Assembly: GCA_040878345.1 (NCBI GenBank)
Contig: JBBDML010000004.1
Location: 98,074-162,073, forward strand
Direction: 5' to 3'
Origin: ZC4RG35 sp040878345
GTDB lineage: Bacteria; Actinomycetota; Acidimicrobiia; Spongiisociales; ZC4RG35
DNA: 64,000 nt
Shown: in pieces, positions 41,867-49,519 of the stretch
Layout: every line of letters begins with the position of its first letter
Numbering within the stretch: position 1 is the stretch's first letter
Made by a program: the position numbers and the translations under genes
The notes under the pieces: generated by a model
Database searches by the model: none
What the model was told of the DNA's origin: nothing
Seen by the model: the letters and a program-made list of their open reading frames with translations, nothing else

Positions 41867-42949
41867 TCAGTTCCGATCGTCTCCACTGCGTCGCAGTCGC
41901 CGCAGGTCGCCTATCTCCTGGATCCTGGCTTCGGCGACGTGCTTGGCGGCCTCGTTCGGGTTGATCCCCTCGCGTTCGGCGGTCTCAAGGATGGTCATGG
42001 TGGCGTCGTAGATAGAGTCGACCAGGAACAGCGCCCTGGTCTTGGAGTAACCATGGAGCTCGTCGTACACATTGATCAACCCGCCGGCATTCACCACGAA
42101 GTCGGGGGCATAGAGGATCCCCCTGTCGGCCAGCCTCTGAGCGTCCTTGTCGGTGGCCAGCTGGTTGTTGGCGCTTCCGACCACCGCGGCACAGTTGAGC
42201 TCGGGGATGGTGACCTCGTTGAGCACCGCGCCCAGAGCGCAGGGCGAGAAGATGTCGCACCCGATGGCGTGGGCGTTCTGGGGCTCGATCGGGATCACCC
42301 CCAGCTTGCCCACGGCCGACTTGACCGCGGCCGGGAAGGCGTCGGTGACCATGACCTTGGCTCGGGCCTCGACCAGGAGCTGGGCGAACGCCGTGCCCAC
42401 CTTGCCGACTCCTTGGACCAGGAACGTGCGCCCGGCCAGGTCCGAGCTTCCCCACAGTTTTTGCGCAACGGCCCGGGCTGCTGCGTAGAGACCGCGGGCG
42501 GTCACCGGTGAGGGGTCACCAGATCCGCCCATCACCACCGAGTTGCCCAATGCCCACCGTGTCTCCCGACGGACCATGTCCATGTCGGCGGTGGTGGTCC
42601 CCACGTCCTCGGCGGTTATGTAGCGCCCCTGCAGGGAGTCGACGATACGGCCGTAGGCGCGGAACAACCTCTCTGACTTGTCGGTCCGAGGGTCGCCGAT
42701 GATGACCGCCTTGCCCCCTCCCAGGTCGAGCCCGGCGGCCGCCGCCTTGTAGCTCATCCCCTTGGAGAGGCGGAGCACGTCGGCGAGGGCTTCCGCCTCT
42801 GAGTGGTAGGGAAAAAAGCGAGTCCCGCCTAAGGCGGGACCGAGAGCCGTGCTGTGAATTGCGATGATGGTCCGAAGCCCGGACACCTTGTCGTAGCCAA
42901 AGAGGATCTGCTCGTGGCCTTCCCTGGCTACCTCCTCGAACACGATCAA
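41867..42949 (-). CDS. Leucine/valine dehydrogenase (Glu/Leu/Phe/Val family)
   Basis: NAD-dependent deamination of branched-chain amino acids to 2-oxo acids. The 360-residue protein has GPALGGTRFFPY and GLDLGGGKAVI, the latter with the catalytic lysine, and the Rossmann segment VQGVGKVGTAFAQ. The TTG start at 42949 is fixed by AGGAGG eight bases upstream (minus strand, 42963-42958). A TAAGAT at 42993-42988 may be its -10. The E1 gene follows, so the first two steps of branched-chain amino-acid breakdown are together. An unusual terminator-like hairpin lies within codons 37-46. Confidence 0.93.
   Translation of the reverse strand: MIVFEEVAREGHEQILFGYDKVSGLRTIIAIHSTALGPALGGTRFFPYHSEAEALADVLRLSKGMSYKAAAAGLDLGGGKAVIIGDPRTDKSERLFRAYGRIVDSLQGRYITAEDVGTTTADMDMVRRETRWALGNSVVMGGSGDPSPVTARGLYAAARAVAQKLWGSSDLAGRTFLVQGVGKVGTAFAQLLVEARAKVMVTDAFPAAVKSAVGKLGVIPIEPQNAHAIGCDIFSPCALGAVLNEVTIPELNCAAVVGSANNQLATDKDAQRLADRGILYAPDFVVNAGGLINVYDELHGYSKTRALFLVDSIYDATMTILETAEREGINPNEAAKHVAEARIQEIGDLRRLRRSGDDRN
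42812..42840 (-). terminator. Terminator-like hairpin inside the leucine dehydrogenase coding region
   Basis: On the coding strand an 8-bp stem (GTCCCGCC/GGCGGGAC, 3-base loop TTA) is followed four bases later by six T. It lies about 110-138 bases into the gene and could act as an attenuator, but the sequence is also needed to encode the conserved GPALGGTRFFPY motif. Confidence 0.3.
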
Positions 42950-43054
42950 GGCGCCGACCTCCTGTCTGTTGGGTGCAACCTGGGCGGATCTTAACCCTGG
43001 GCCATCTGAGCGCGTCCCTGAGTCGTTGACGCCGTGTTGTGCCAGGATGACCGG

Positions 43055-43792
43055 GTGACCAAGACCGCCTGCCTCAGGGTCTATTCACCAGACGTCACCG
43101 GCTCCCGCGATCCGGTGCCCGCCTTCGTCCGGCTCTACGGGATCCTCTCGGAGACCGGTGGTGATGACCATCGCGAGGCGGAGTGGGCCGGCCAGAGGGT
43201 GATCTGCCCCAACAACCTGAGGCTTCGGGTGTTGGAGTCGACGGTGGCCTTCGCCAACGCCTTCAGGGGGATGGGGGCCGGTCTGATCCCCGAGGAGGCG
43301 GCCCGCGCCGCCGACCGGGAGCTTCGAAGCTATCACCGAGCCAACCCGAGTCATCGCTCCCACGTCCTCACCTCGGCCTGGCACGTGCCGGTGAGATGGT
43401 TCGCTGGCTTCGACCCCTCCGAGAAAGAGGTGTATGAAGCCCCCTTGGGCTCCCGCATCAGGTTTCGCACCGGGATCGCCGACGCCCGCCGACGCATCGA
43501 GCGGGCGTTGGAGGTCCTGGAGGGCTTGGGCGTGTTCCAGGCGCCTGCCGAGGAGTTGGGCCAACTGCTCGAGTGGCTGGCTCCGTTCGGCGAGGGATCG
43601 ATGGTCGAGCTCGACTACGACGAGGTGTCCCAACTCTTCGAACCCGAGGAGATCGTCTTCGACGACTCTTGTGAGCTGGTCCACCAATCGATCGAAGCAC
43701 TCGAAGACGGTGACATGATGCGGGCCGGCGAGTGCTACGGCCGGGTGGTGACTCGCTGGGCCCCCGCCTTCAGCGTGACATTCTCCAATTGA
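43055..43792 (+). CDS. Conserved-looking protein of unknown function
   Basis: I do not recognise this 245-residue cytosolic protein. It has no membrane segment or signal, is rich in charged residues, and its C-terminal third is acidic with the helical segment VELDYDEVSQLFEPEE. The GTG at 43055 is preferred over an ATG-less upstream start because it follows a short gap and gives a compact N-terminus (TKTACLRVYSPDVTGS). It converges with a methyltransferase gene across a hairpin that can end transcription from both sides. Confidence 0.6.
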   Translation: MTKTACLRVYSPDVTGSRDPVPAFVRLYGILSETGGDDHREAEWAGQRVICPNNLRLRVLESTVAFANAFRGMGAGLIPEEAARAADRELRSYHRANPSHRSHVLTSAWHVPVRWFAGFDPSEKEVYEAPLGSRIRFRTGIADARRRIERALEVLEGLGVFQAPAEELGQLLEWLAPFGEGSMVELDYDEVSQLFEPEEIVFDDSCELVHQSIEALEDGDMMRAGECYGRVVTRWAPAFSVTFSN

Positions 43793-43836
43793 GCGTGAGT
43801 AGATGAGGTCGTAGAGCAACCTCGTTTGCTCACGCT
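43792..43836. terminator. Bidirectional hairpin between convergent genes
   Basis: AGCGTGAG (43792-43799) pairs with CTCACGCT (43829-43836); inside, GAGGT (43805-43809) pairs with ACCTC (43819-43823), with symmetric 5-base internal loops and a 9-base apical loop. It begins on the stop codon of the upstream gene. No T-run follows, so it is a hairpin barrier rather than a classical intrinsic terminator. Confidence 0.5.
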
Positions 43837-43850
43837 AAGGAAGTCTGCCG

Positions 43851-44558
43851 CTAGACCGTTGCCTCCCAGACCCTTGCGGTCCACAGGTACCGGCTGCCGC
43901 GTTCGGACACCTCGACGATCTTCTCCCGGCGGAGCCGGGCCATCACCGGGTTCTCCGCAATCGCTGCGGGGAGGGGGATGGCCCGCTCTGTCAGCTGGCG
44001 GATAGAGCCGAACAGCGACCTGGCCCGGTCGAGGATCGACGTCTCATCCTGGAGGGTCCCGGTGGGCAGGAGCAATCTCCCGCCCTTGCGGAGGAAACGC
44101 TTCGCCTCCTCGAGCATGCGGAGAGGGAGCTCGGCGCCGGTTGGCCCACCGGAGAGGCCCGATGGGAACCATCCCGAGGCGGTGGCGAGCTGATCGGGGA
44201 TGCCGGAGATGTCACCGATGACCAGATCGGCCTCGAGACCGTCGGGGAGCGGCTCGAAGACGCTGCCCTCGAAGAAAGTTGTGCGGTTCTCGACGCCCTG
44301 GGCCGTGGCGTTGGCCGTGGCCACCTCGATGGTCCCGGCGGCGGCGTCGACCCCAAACACCATGCGGGCGCCCAGTTTGGCGGCGATGATGGAGAGGATG
44401 CCCGTCCCGCAGCCGACATCGATGACGGTGGAGTCTTCCTCGATCTCCATCGAGTCGGCGACGAGACCGGAGATGGTCGACGGTCGGAAGGTGGCCGGCC
44501 CTACTTTGAGATCGAACGGGCCGAAACGACCCTTCCAGGAGATCGTTTCCATCTGCAT
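43851..44558 (-). CDS. SAM-dependent methyltransferase
   Basis: A 235-residue class I methyltransferase. VIDVGCGTGILSIIAAKLGA (residues 45-64) is motif I, and GVDAAAGTIEVA gives the acidic end of the second strand. LVIGDISG resembles motif IV; it is not the NPPY of DNA or RNA adenine enzymes. It resembles PrmA/PRMT-like protein methylases, but the target is unknown. The ATG follows TAGGTT six bases upstream. Confidence 0.75.
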   Translation of the reverse strand: MQMETISWKGRFGPFDLKVGPATFRPSTISGLVADSMEIEEDSTVIDVGCGTGILSIIAAKLGARMVFGVDAAAGTIEVATANATAQGVENRTTFFEGSVFEPLPDGLEADLVIGDISGIPDQLATASGWFPSGLSGGPTGAELPLRMLEEAKRFLRKGGRLLLPTGTLQDETSILDRARSLFGSIRQLTERAIPLPAAIAENPVMARLRREKIVEVSERGSRYLWTARVWEATV

Positions 44559-44564
44559 GCCTTG

Positions 44565-44570
44565 AACCTA
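44565..44570 (-). promoter_or_regulatory. Predicted -10 element of the methyltransferase gene
   Basis: TAGGTT on the minus strand, six bases before the ATG. A small dyad, TTTGCC-ctcct-GGCAAA at 44591-44607, lies upstream near the expected -35. Confidence 0.35.
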
Positions 44571-44656
44571 GTCGCGATAGCGGATAACCGTTTGCCCTCC
44601 TGGCAAATACTGGCGCCACCTCGTGTGCTGAAAAGTCGGCGGTGCCGCAGGGGCGG

Positions 44657-44662
44657 TAGCCT
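44657..44662 (+). promoter_or_regulatory. Predicted -10 element of the SulP gene
   Basis: TAGCCT eight bases before the TTG start; no Shine-Dalgarno sequence. Confidence 0.3.
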
Positions 44663-44670
44663 CGAAGACA

Positions 44671-46827
44671 TTGATCGACCAGCCGGCAAGCCCTGATCCC
44701 GGCCGGGCCGTGACAGGGCCCGGTCGCCAACTTTCGGCGACCCTGATGGTCGGCGCCATCGATGGTCTCATCGCCGTCGCCCTCACCCTCTCCTTCGTCA
44801 CCCTGGTGTACTCAGGGGAAGCCGCCTTGTACCTCTCGACAGGTGCCGCACTGTTCCTTCTAGGGGCAGCGGCAATGAACCTCGTGGGCGCCAGAGCCAC
44901 CTCGCTCAAGGGGGCGATCCTGGTTCCGCAGGACTCGACCAGCGCGGTGGTCGCGGTGACACTCGCCGCCCTGCTACCCGGTGTGGCGATGGCCGAACGT
45001 CTGGGCACCTTGTTCACCTTCACCCTCATAGCCACCGCGTCTGCCGGGGCGCTGATGCTGGCCCTCGGCGTGTTTCGTCTTGGGAACCTGGTCAGATTCG
45101 TCCCCTACCCGGTGATCGGAGGCTTCCTCGCCGGCACGGGCTGGTTGTTGGTGGTGGGAGCCGCCGATCTGGTCACAGTCGGGTTCCATTGGTCCGGTCC
45201 GGCCGTAGCCGCACTGATCGGCGCCTCGATCTTCGCCGTCTCCATGGTGCTGGTGCTCAAGCGCCGCGCAGGCGTGGGGGTCTTCCCGGGGGTCGTCGTC
45301 GCCGGCATAGCCGTCTTCTACATCGTCCTCGCCATCTCGGGGACCTCCATCGATGAGGCGCGCTCGCTGGGCCTTCTCCCGGTCGTCACCTCGGCGAGAT
45401 TCGAGCTCTCCCTGGCTGCCTTGACGGCCGTCGACTGGAGCAGCATCTGGACTGGGATCGGCGGATTGCTCACGGTTCCCCTGGTCGGCACTCTGGCTCT
45501 CCTTCTCAACGTCACCGGTCTGGAGCTGGTGGGAGACTCCGACGCCGATCTCAACCGGGAGCTGCGGGCGGTTGGTGGTGCCAATCTGGCGGCGTCCCTC
45601 ACCGGGACCCCTGCTGGGTATCACGCCCTGGGGGTGACGGCTCTGGGCTACCGGGTGGGGGTGTTCAGCAGGGGTGTCACCCTCATCTGCGCCGGTATCT
45701 GCCTGCTGGCCGCCCTCGGTGGCGCCTCCCTGATCTCACTCCTACCCACCCCGCTGGTCGGTGGGCTCTTGCTCATGATCGGGCTGGGTTTCCTCACCGA
45801 CTGGTTGGTCGACGGGAGAAGGCAGATGACCGGGCCCGAGTATCTGTTGATGCTGGCCCTGGTGGCCGCCGTCGCCTTCTTTGGGTTCCTCGCCGCGGTA
45901 CTCATGGGAATGGCGGCCTCTGTGGCCCTCTTTGCGGTGGCCTACAGCCGAATCGACCCGGTCCGGCATGTGTCGAGCGCAGCCGAGAGACATAGCGCCC
46001 TCGACCGGAGCCCGGCGGAGCGAGACGCCATCGCTGCCCGGTCCGGCTCGATTGTGATCTTCGAGCTCCAGGCGTACCTCTTCTTCGGCACAGCCAGGGC
46101 ACTGGTCGATCGAGTCCAACGGTTGGTCGACGCCACCCCCGGCCTGACTTGCCTGGTGATCGACCTGCGACGGGTTGAGGGCGTCGACTCGACCGGGTTG
46201 GCTTCTTTCATCCGGCTTCTCCGCTTGGCCGGAAGAAGCGGTTTGCATCTCATCCTGAGCGATCTACCGGACCATCTGACACGGGCTCTGGAGCGGGCTG
46301 CGGTGGGAACCGGGATCGAGATGACCATTGCGGCCAATCTCGACAGCGCCATAGAGATGGCCGAGGATCACCTGCTCGCCGATCGGGAGATCGTCGCCAA
46401 CCTGGCGAGCCTGGCCGAGGTCTTTGGAGACGATCTCTGGGCCAGGATCGAGCCCCATCTGTCCCGGGTCGAGATCGGGGCCGGGGACAGCCTCGTCGAT
46501 CTCGGAGAAGGCTCGGTCGGCCTGTTCCTGATCGACAAGGGGCGCATCGTCGCTGAGATCCCCACCGGGGAGGGCCGATGGCAGCGGGTGGTCTCATCGG
46601 GACCGGGCACGATCCTTGGTGAGATGTCGCTCTACCTCGAGGCGGGGAGGACGGCGCGTCTGCGCGCCGAGGAGGACTCCTGTGTCTTCACCCTCGACGC
46701 CGCGGCAATCGCCGCACTGGACACCGCTGACCCGAGGTCGGCGGCCGAGCTGCATCGTCGGTTGGCTGCGGTCCTCGCCACGCGCCTCTCCGCCAGCAAC
46801 GACACTGTGCGCTCGCTGCTTCGCTGA
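44671..46827 (+). CDS. SulP-family anion transporter with STAS and cyclic-nucleotide-binding domains
   Basis: A 718-residue protein. The membrane part (about residues 20-435) has about 12-14 helices and SulP segments such as RFVPYPVIGGFLAGTG. A STAS domain follows (about 455-560; LRRVEGVDSTGLASF resembles the anti-sigma-antagonist fold). A cyclic-nucleotide-binding domain ends the protein (about 590-705; GTILGEMSLYLEAGRTA carries the G-E and R-T-A positions that bind the phosphate-ribose). SulP proteins move sulfate, bicarbonate or other anions; the extra domain suggests cyclic-nucleotide control. It starts with TTG at 44671. Confidence 0.85.
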   Translation: MIDQPASPDPGRAVTGPGRQLSATLMVGAIDGLIAVALTLSFVTLVYSGEAALYLSTGAALFLLGAAAMNLVGARATSLKGAILVPQDSTSAVVAVTLAALLPGVAMAERLGTLFTFTLIATASAGALMLALGVFRLGNLVRFVPYPVIGGFLAGTGWLLVVGAADLVTVGFHWSGPAVAALIGASIFAVSMVLVLKRRAGVGVFPGVVVAGIAVFYIVLAISGTSIDEARSLGLLPVVTSARFELSLAALTAVDWSSIWTGIGGLLTVPLVGTLALLLNVTGLELVGDSDADLNRELRAVGGANLAASLTGTPAGYHALGVTALGYRVGVFSRGVTLICAGICLLAALGGASLISLLPTPLVGGLLLMIGLGFLTDWLVDGRRQMTGPEYLLMLALVAAVAFFGFLAAVLMGMAASVALFAVAYSRIDPVRHVSSAAERHSALDRSPAERDAIAARSGSIVIFELQAYLFFGTARALVDRVQRLVDATPGLTCLVIDLRRVEGVDSTGLASFIRLLRLAGRSGLHLILSDLPDHLTRALERAAVGTGIEMTIAANLDSAIEMAEDHLLADREIVANLASLAEVFGDDLWARIEPHLSRVEIGAGDSLVDLGEGSVGLFLIDKGRIVAEIPTGEGRWQRVVSSGPGTILGEMSLYLEAGRTARLRAEEDSCVFTLDAAAIAALDTADPRSAAELHRRLAAVLATRLSASNDTVRSLLR

Positions 46828-46853
46828 TCGATCTCCGGTCTCTGATTGATGCG

Positions 46854-48827
46854 ATGATTGAGCCGATGCCGGAGCTCAGCAGCCGCGACCTCTACGCCTT
46901 CACCGCGGTGGTCGACACCATCCTCCCCGCACTGGACGGGGTCGGCCCGGCATGGGTGACACCGGGCGAGGACCTCGGGCTCGCCGCCGGCCTCCTGGGC
47001 GTCTTTGCCCGTCTTCCTCACGATCAGGACCGCAAGGACCTCAAGCTGTTCCTCGGCCTTCTCAACTCCGCGGCCGGAGGTCTTGGGTTGTTCGGGAAGC
47101 CTGCCGCCTTCTCCAGGCTCAGCCCGGAGGATCGGGCCGTCGCCTTTCGACGGATGCTCTCGCATCCCAGCGGTCTGATACGAAAGGGGGCAGTCGCCCT
47201 CAAGACGCTCTCCGCCTTCCTGTGGACTGCGACCGACGACCAGTCACAGCGTCCTCCGGCCTGGGAGGCGATGGGATATCCAGGCGCCGACGGGCCGCCG
47301 CCACCCATGCCCAAGCCGATCGGGACCATCGAGGTGCGGGCCGACAGCGAGCTCCGGTGTGACGTGGTCATCGTGGGCAGCGGCGCCGGCGGGGCAGTCG
47401 CCGCCGCAGTCCTGGCGGCAGCCGGCTTAGACGTGCTGGTGATCGAGGCCGGCGAATACCTGAACGAGTCCGACTTCACCCATCTCGAGGCCGATGCCTA
47501 CAAGCGGATGTATCTCGATGGCAATCTCAACTCGACCGCCGACGGTGGGATGACCTTATTCGCCGGGGCCACACTCGGTGGGGGGACGGTGATCAACTAC
47601 ACCACCTCATTGCCCACCCCGGTCCGCATTCGCCAGGAGTGGGACCGGGAGGCCGGATTCGAGGGGGTTTTCACCGCCGAGCGCTTCTCGGACAGCCTCC
47701 AGGCGGTCGCCGATCGCTTGGAGGTCAACACCGACTCGGAGCCCTCGGCTCGTGACGTGCTGCTGGAGAAGGGGTTGAGGGGGATGGGCTGGCATGTCGA
47801 CGCCCTGCCCCGCAACACCGTGGGGTGCACCAACAGCGACTGCGGTTACTGCACCATGGGGTGCCGAATCGGTGCCAAGCGCTCGATGCTCACCACCTAT
47901 CTCCAGGATGCCGCCTCATCCGGCGCCAGGGTGGTCACCGGCGCCAGCGTCGAGGGAGTGACGACCGACGCCCACGGCGCCACCGGGGTGGTGGCCAGGG
48001 TTGGCGAAGCCGCCCTCACCGTCAGGGCCGGCTCGGTGGTCCTCGCCGCCGGTGGTCTCAACACCCCGGCCATACTCCTCCGCAGTGGCCTCGGGGGTCC
48101 CGCCGCCGGGCTCTACCTTCGTCTCCACCCGGTAACTGCGGTCTGGGCCAGGTTCGAGGAGCGTGTCGATCCCTGGATGGGGGGTCTCCAGACCAGGTAC
48201 TCCGATCAGTTCGCCGACATCGACGGCCGGGGTTACGGATTCAAGCTCGAGACCGCACCCCTGCATCCCTTGTTCCCTGCGGCCTTCATCGGTTGGGAGG
48301 ACGGAGCGTCTTTCAAGCGGGACATCCTGGGGCTGGGCCACTTCGGTGTTGCCGGAGTCCTGCTCCGCGATCGTGACTCCGGCCGGGTGACCATCCGCAG
48401 AGACGGGTCTCCGGTCTGGAGATACCGCCTCTCGGACTACGACCAGGGGCACATCAGGGTCGGGGTGGGCAAGGCGGCCGAGGTCATGGCGGCGGCGGGG
48501 GCCACCGAGGTCCTCGCCTCGACGGTCAGGGCGGTCCGCTGGCGGCCGGCTTCCGAGCCGATGGAGAGGTTCATGGCAAGCGTCGACGCCGTGGGTTACG
48601 GGTCGCACCGGACCCGTTACTTCACATTCCACCAGATGGGGTCGGCTCGGATGGGCGCCGATCCGGGGCGGTCGGTGGTCGATTCGGCCAATCAGGCTCA
48701 TGACGTCCCCGGGCTCTATGTGATGGATGCCTCCTGCTTCCCCAACGCATCGGGGGTGAACCCGATGCTGACCATTGCCGCCATCGCCCATCGGGGGGCC
48801 TCATTGCTGGCCGAGCGGATCGCCTGA
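46854..48827 (+). CDS. GMC oxidoreductase, long-chain alcohol oxidase-like, with N-terminal extension
   Basis: A 657-residue flavoprotein. GSGAGG at 175-180 is the FAD loop, followed by the second half of the Rossmann motif ending VIEAGE. The last part has HQMGSARMG and VNPMLTIAAIAHR with the GMC catalytic histidine region. Cysteines in CTNSDCGYCTMGC form a cluster unusual for the family. The first 160 residues resemble the gluconate-dehydrogenase-subunit-3-like domain found fused in some such oxidases. A likely substrate is a long-chain alcohol or sterol; that is inference. A second ATG at 46866 is possible. Confidence 0.8.
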   Translation: MIEPMPELSSRDLYAFTAVVDTILPALDGVGPAWVTPGEDLGLAAGLLGVFARLPHDQDRKDLKLFLGLLNSAAGGLGLFGKPAAFSRLSPEDRAVAFRRMLSHPSGLIRKGAVALKTLSAFLWTATDDQSQRPPAWEAMGYPGADGPPPPMPKPIGTIEVRADSELRCDVVIVGSGAGGAVAAAVLAAAGLDVLVIEAGEYLNESDFTHLEADAYKRMYLDGNLNSTADGGMTLFAGATLGGGTVINYTTSLPTPVRIRQEWDREAGFEGVFTAERFSDSLQAVADRLEVNTDSEPSARDVLLEKGLRGMGWHVDALPRNTVGCTNSDCGYCTMGCRIGAKRSMLTTYLQDAASSGARVVTGASVEGVTTDAHGATGVVARVGEAALTVRAGSVVLAAGGLNTPAILLRSGLGGPAAGLYLRLHPVTAVWARFEERVDPWMGGLQTRYSDQFADIDGRGYGFKLETAPLHPLFPAAFIGWEDGASFKRDILGLGHFGVAGVLLRDRDSGRVTIRRDGSPVWRYRLSDYDQGHIRVGVGKAAEVMAAAGATEVLASTVRAVRWRPASEPMERFMASVDAVGYGSHRTRYFTFHQMGSARMGADPGRSVVDSANQAHDVPGLYVMDASCFPNASGVNPMLTIAAIAHRGASLLAERIA

Positions 48828-48856
48828 GGCGCTGTTCCATATCAGGATCTGCGGCG

Positions 48857-48862
48857 TATCCT
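48857..48862 (+). promoter_or_regulatory. Predicted -10 element of the lipoprotein gene at 48869
   Basis: TATCCT six bases before the ATG, with no Shine-Dalgarno sequence. Confidence 0.4.
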
Positions 48863-48868
48863 GTACCG

Positions 48869-49519
48869 ATGAGGCTCAAGGCCGGAGTACGAAGGGTCGC
48901 CCTGTCGACCATCGTGGCTCTCGCCCTGGCTGCCTGCTCGTCAGGTGAGTCCAATCTGATCACCTACACCGACAGCGACCGGCTGAGCCGATTCGACGTC
49001 CCCACCGACTGGAACCTCTACGAGTTCCCTGAGATCTCGACCCTCTCCGATCTCCCCTTCGACGAGCCGGTCCAGGGTCTGGCGTTCCCTGCGATGGTCT
49101 CGGTCGGGTTCGATGCCGCCCCGGTCAGGGACGTGGACGCCCTCGCCGGCTCACTGGCTGACGCCGACTACCCGATCGGTGCCGCCCACGTTCGCTCGGT
49201 GGGAGAGAGGGAGCGTGATTACGTGTCGCGGGCGGTCCTCACCCAATCGGTGGTGCCCTACCTCGCTCTGGCCAACCCCCAGGAGATCCAGAAGGAGGAC
49301 TTCTCCTTCGGTGACGGGTTCGACGGGGTCAGGGTGCTGTTCGCCTTCGAGGGGGACACTGGCGCCGAGCAGGGGGTGGCCTACATGATCTCGGTTTCCG
49401 ACCCCGAGGACAGCCGCATCTACTCCATCATCGCCGGGTGCAAACGGGAGTGCTTCATTGCCAATCAGGACGAGATAACGAAGGTGATCGACTCATGGCT
49501 CGTAAACAAAAAGGCCTGA
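48869..49519 (+). CDS. Putative lipoprotein
   Basis: A 216-residue secreted protein. The signal peptide ends LALAAC, with Cys23 as the predicted lipidation site, so it is probably anchored outside the membrane by Lgt. The mature part (FDVPTDWNLYEF onward) resembles the compact PsbP/DUF1795-like fold in its start but is not assignable with confidence. Its last 25 bases overlap the FtsH-like gene, indicating coupled expression. Confidence 0.7.
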   Translation: MRLKAGVRRVALSTIVALALAACSSGESNLITYTDSDRLSRFDVPTDWNLYEFPEISTLSDLPFDEPVQGLAFPAMVSVGFDAAPVRDVDALAGSLADADYPIGAAHVRSVGERERDYVSRAVLTQSVVPYLALANPQEIQKEDFSFGDGFDGVRVLFAFEGDTGAEQGVAYMISVSDPEDSRIYSIIAGCKRECFIANQDEITKVIDSWLVNKKA

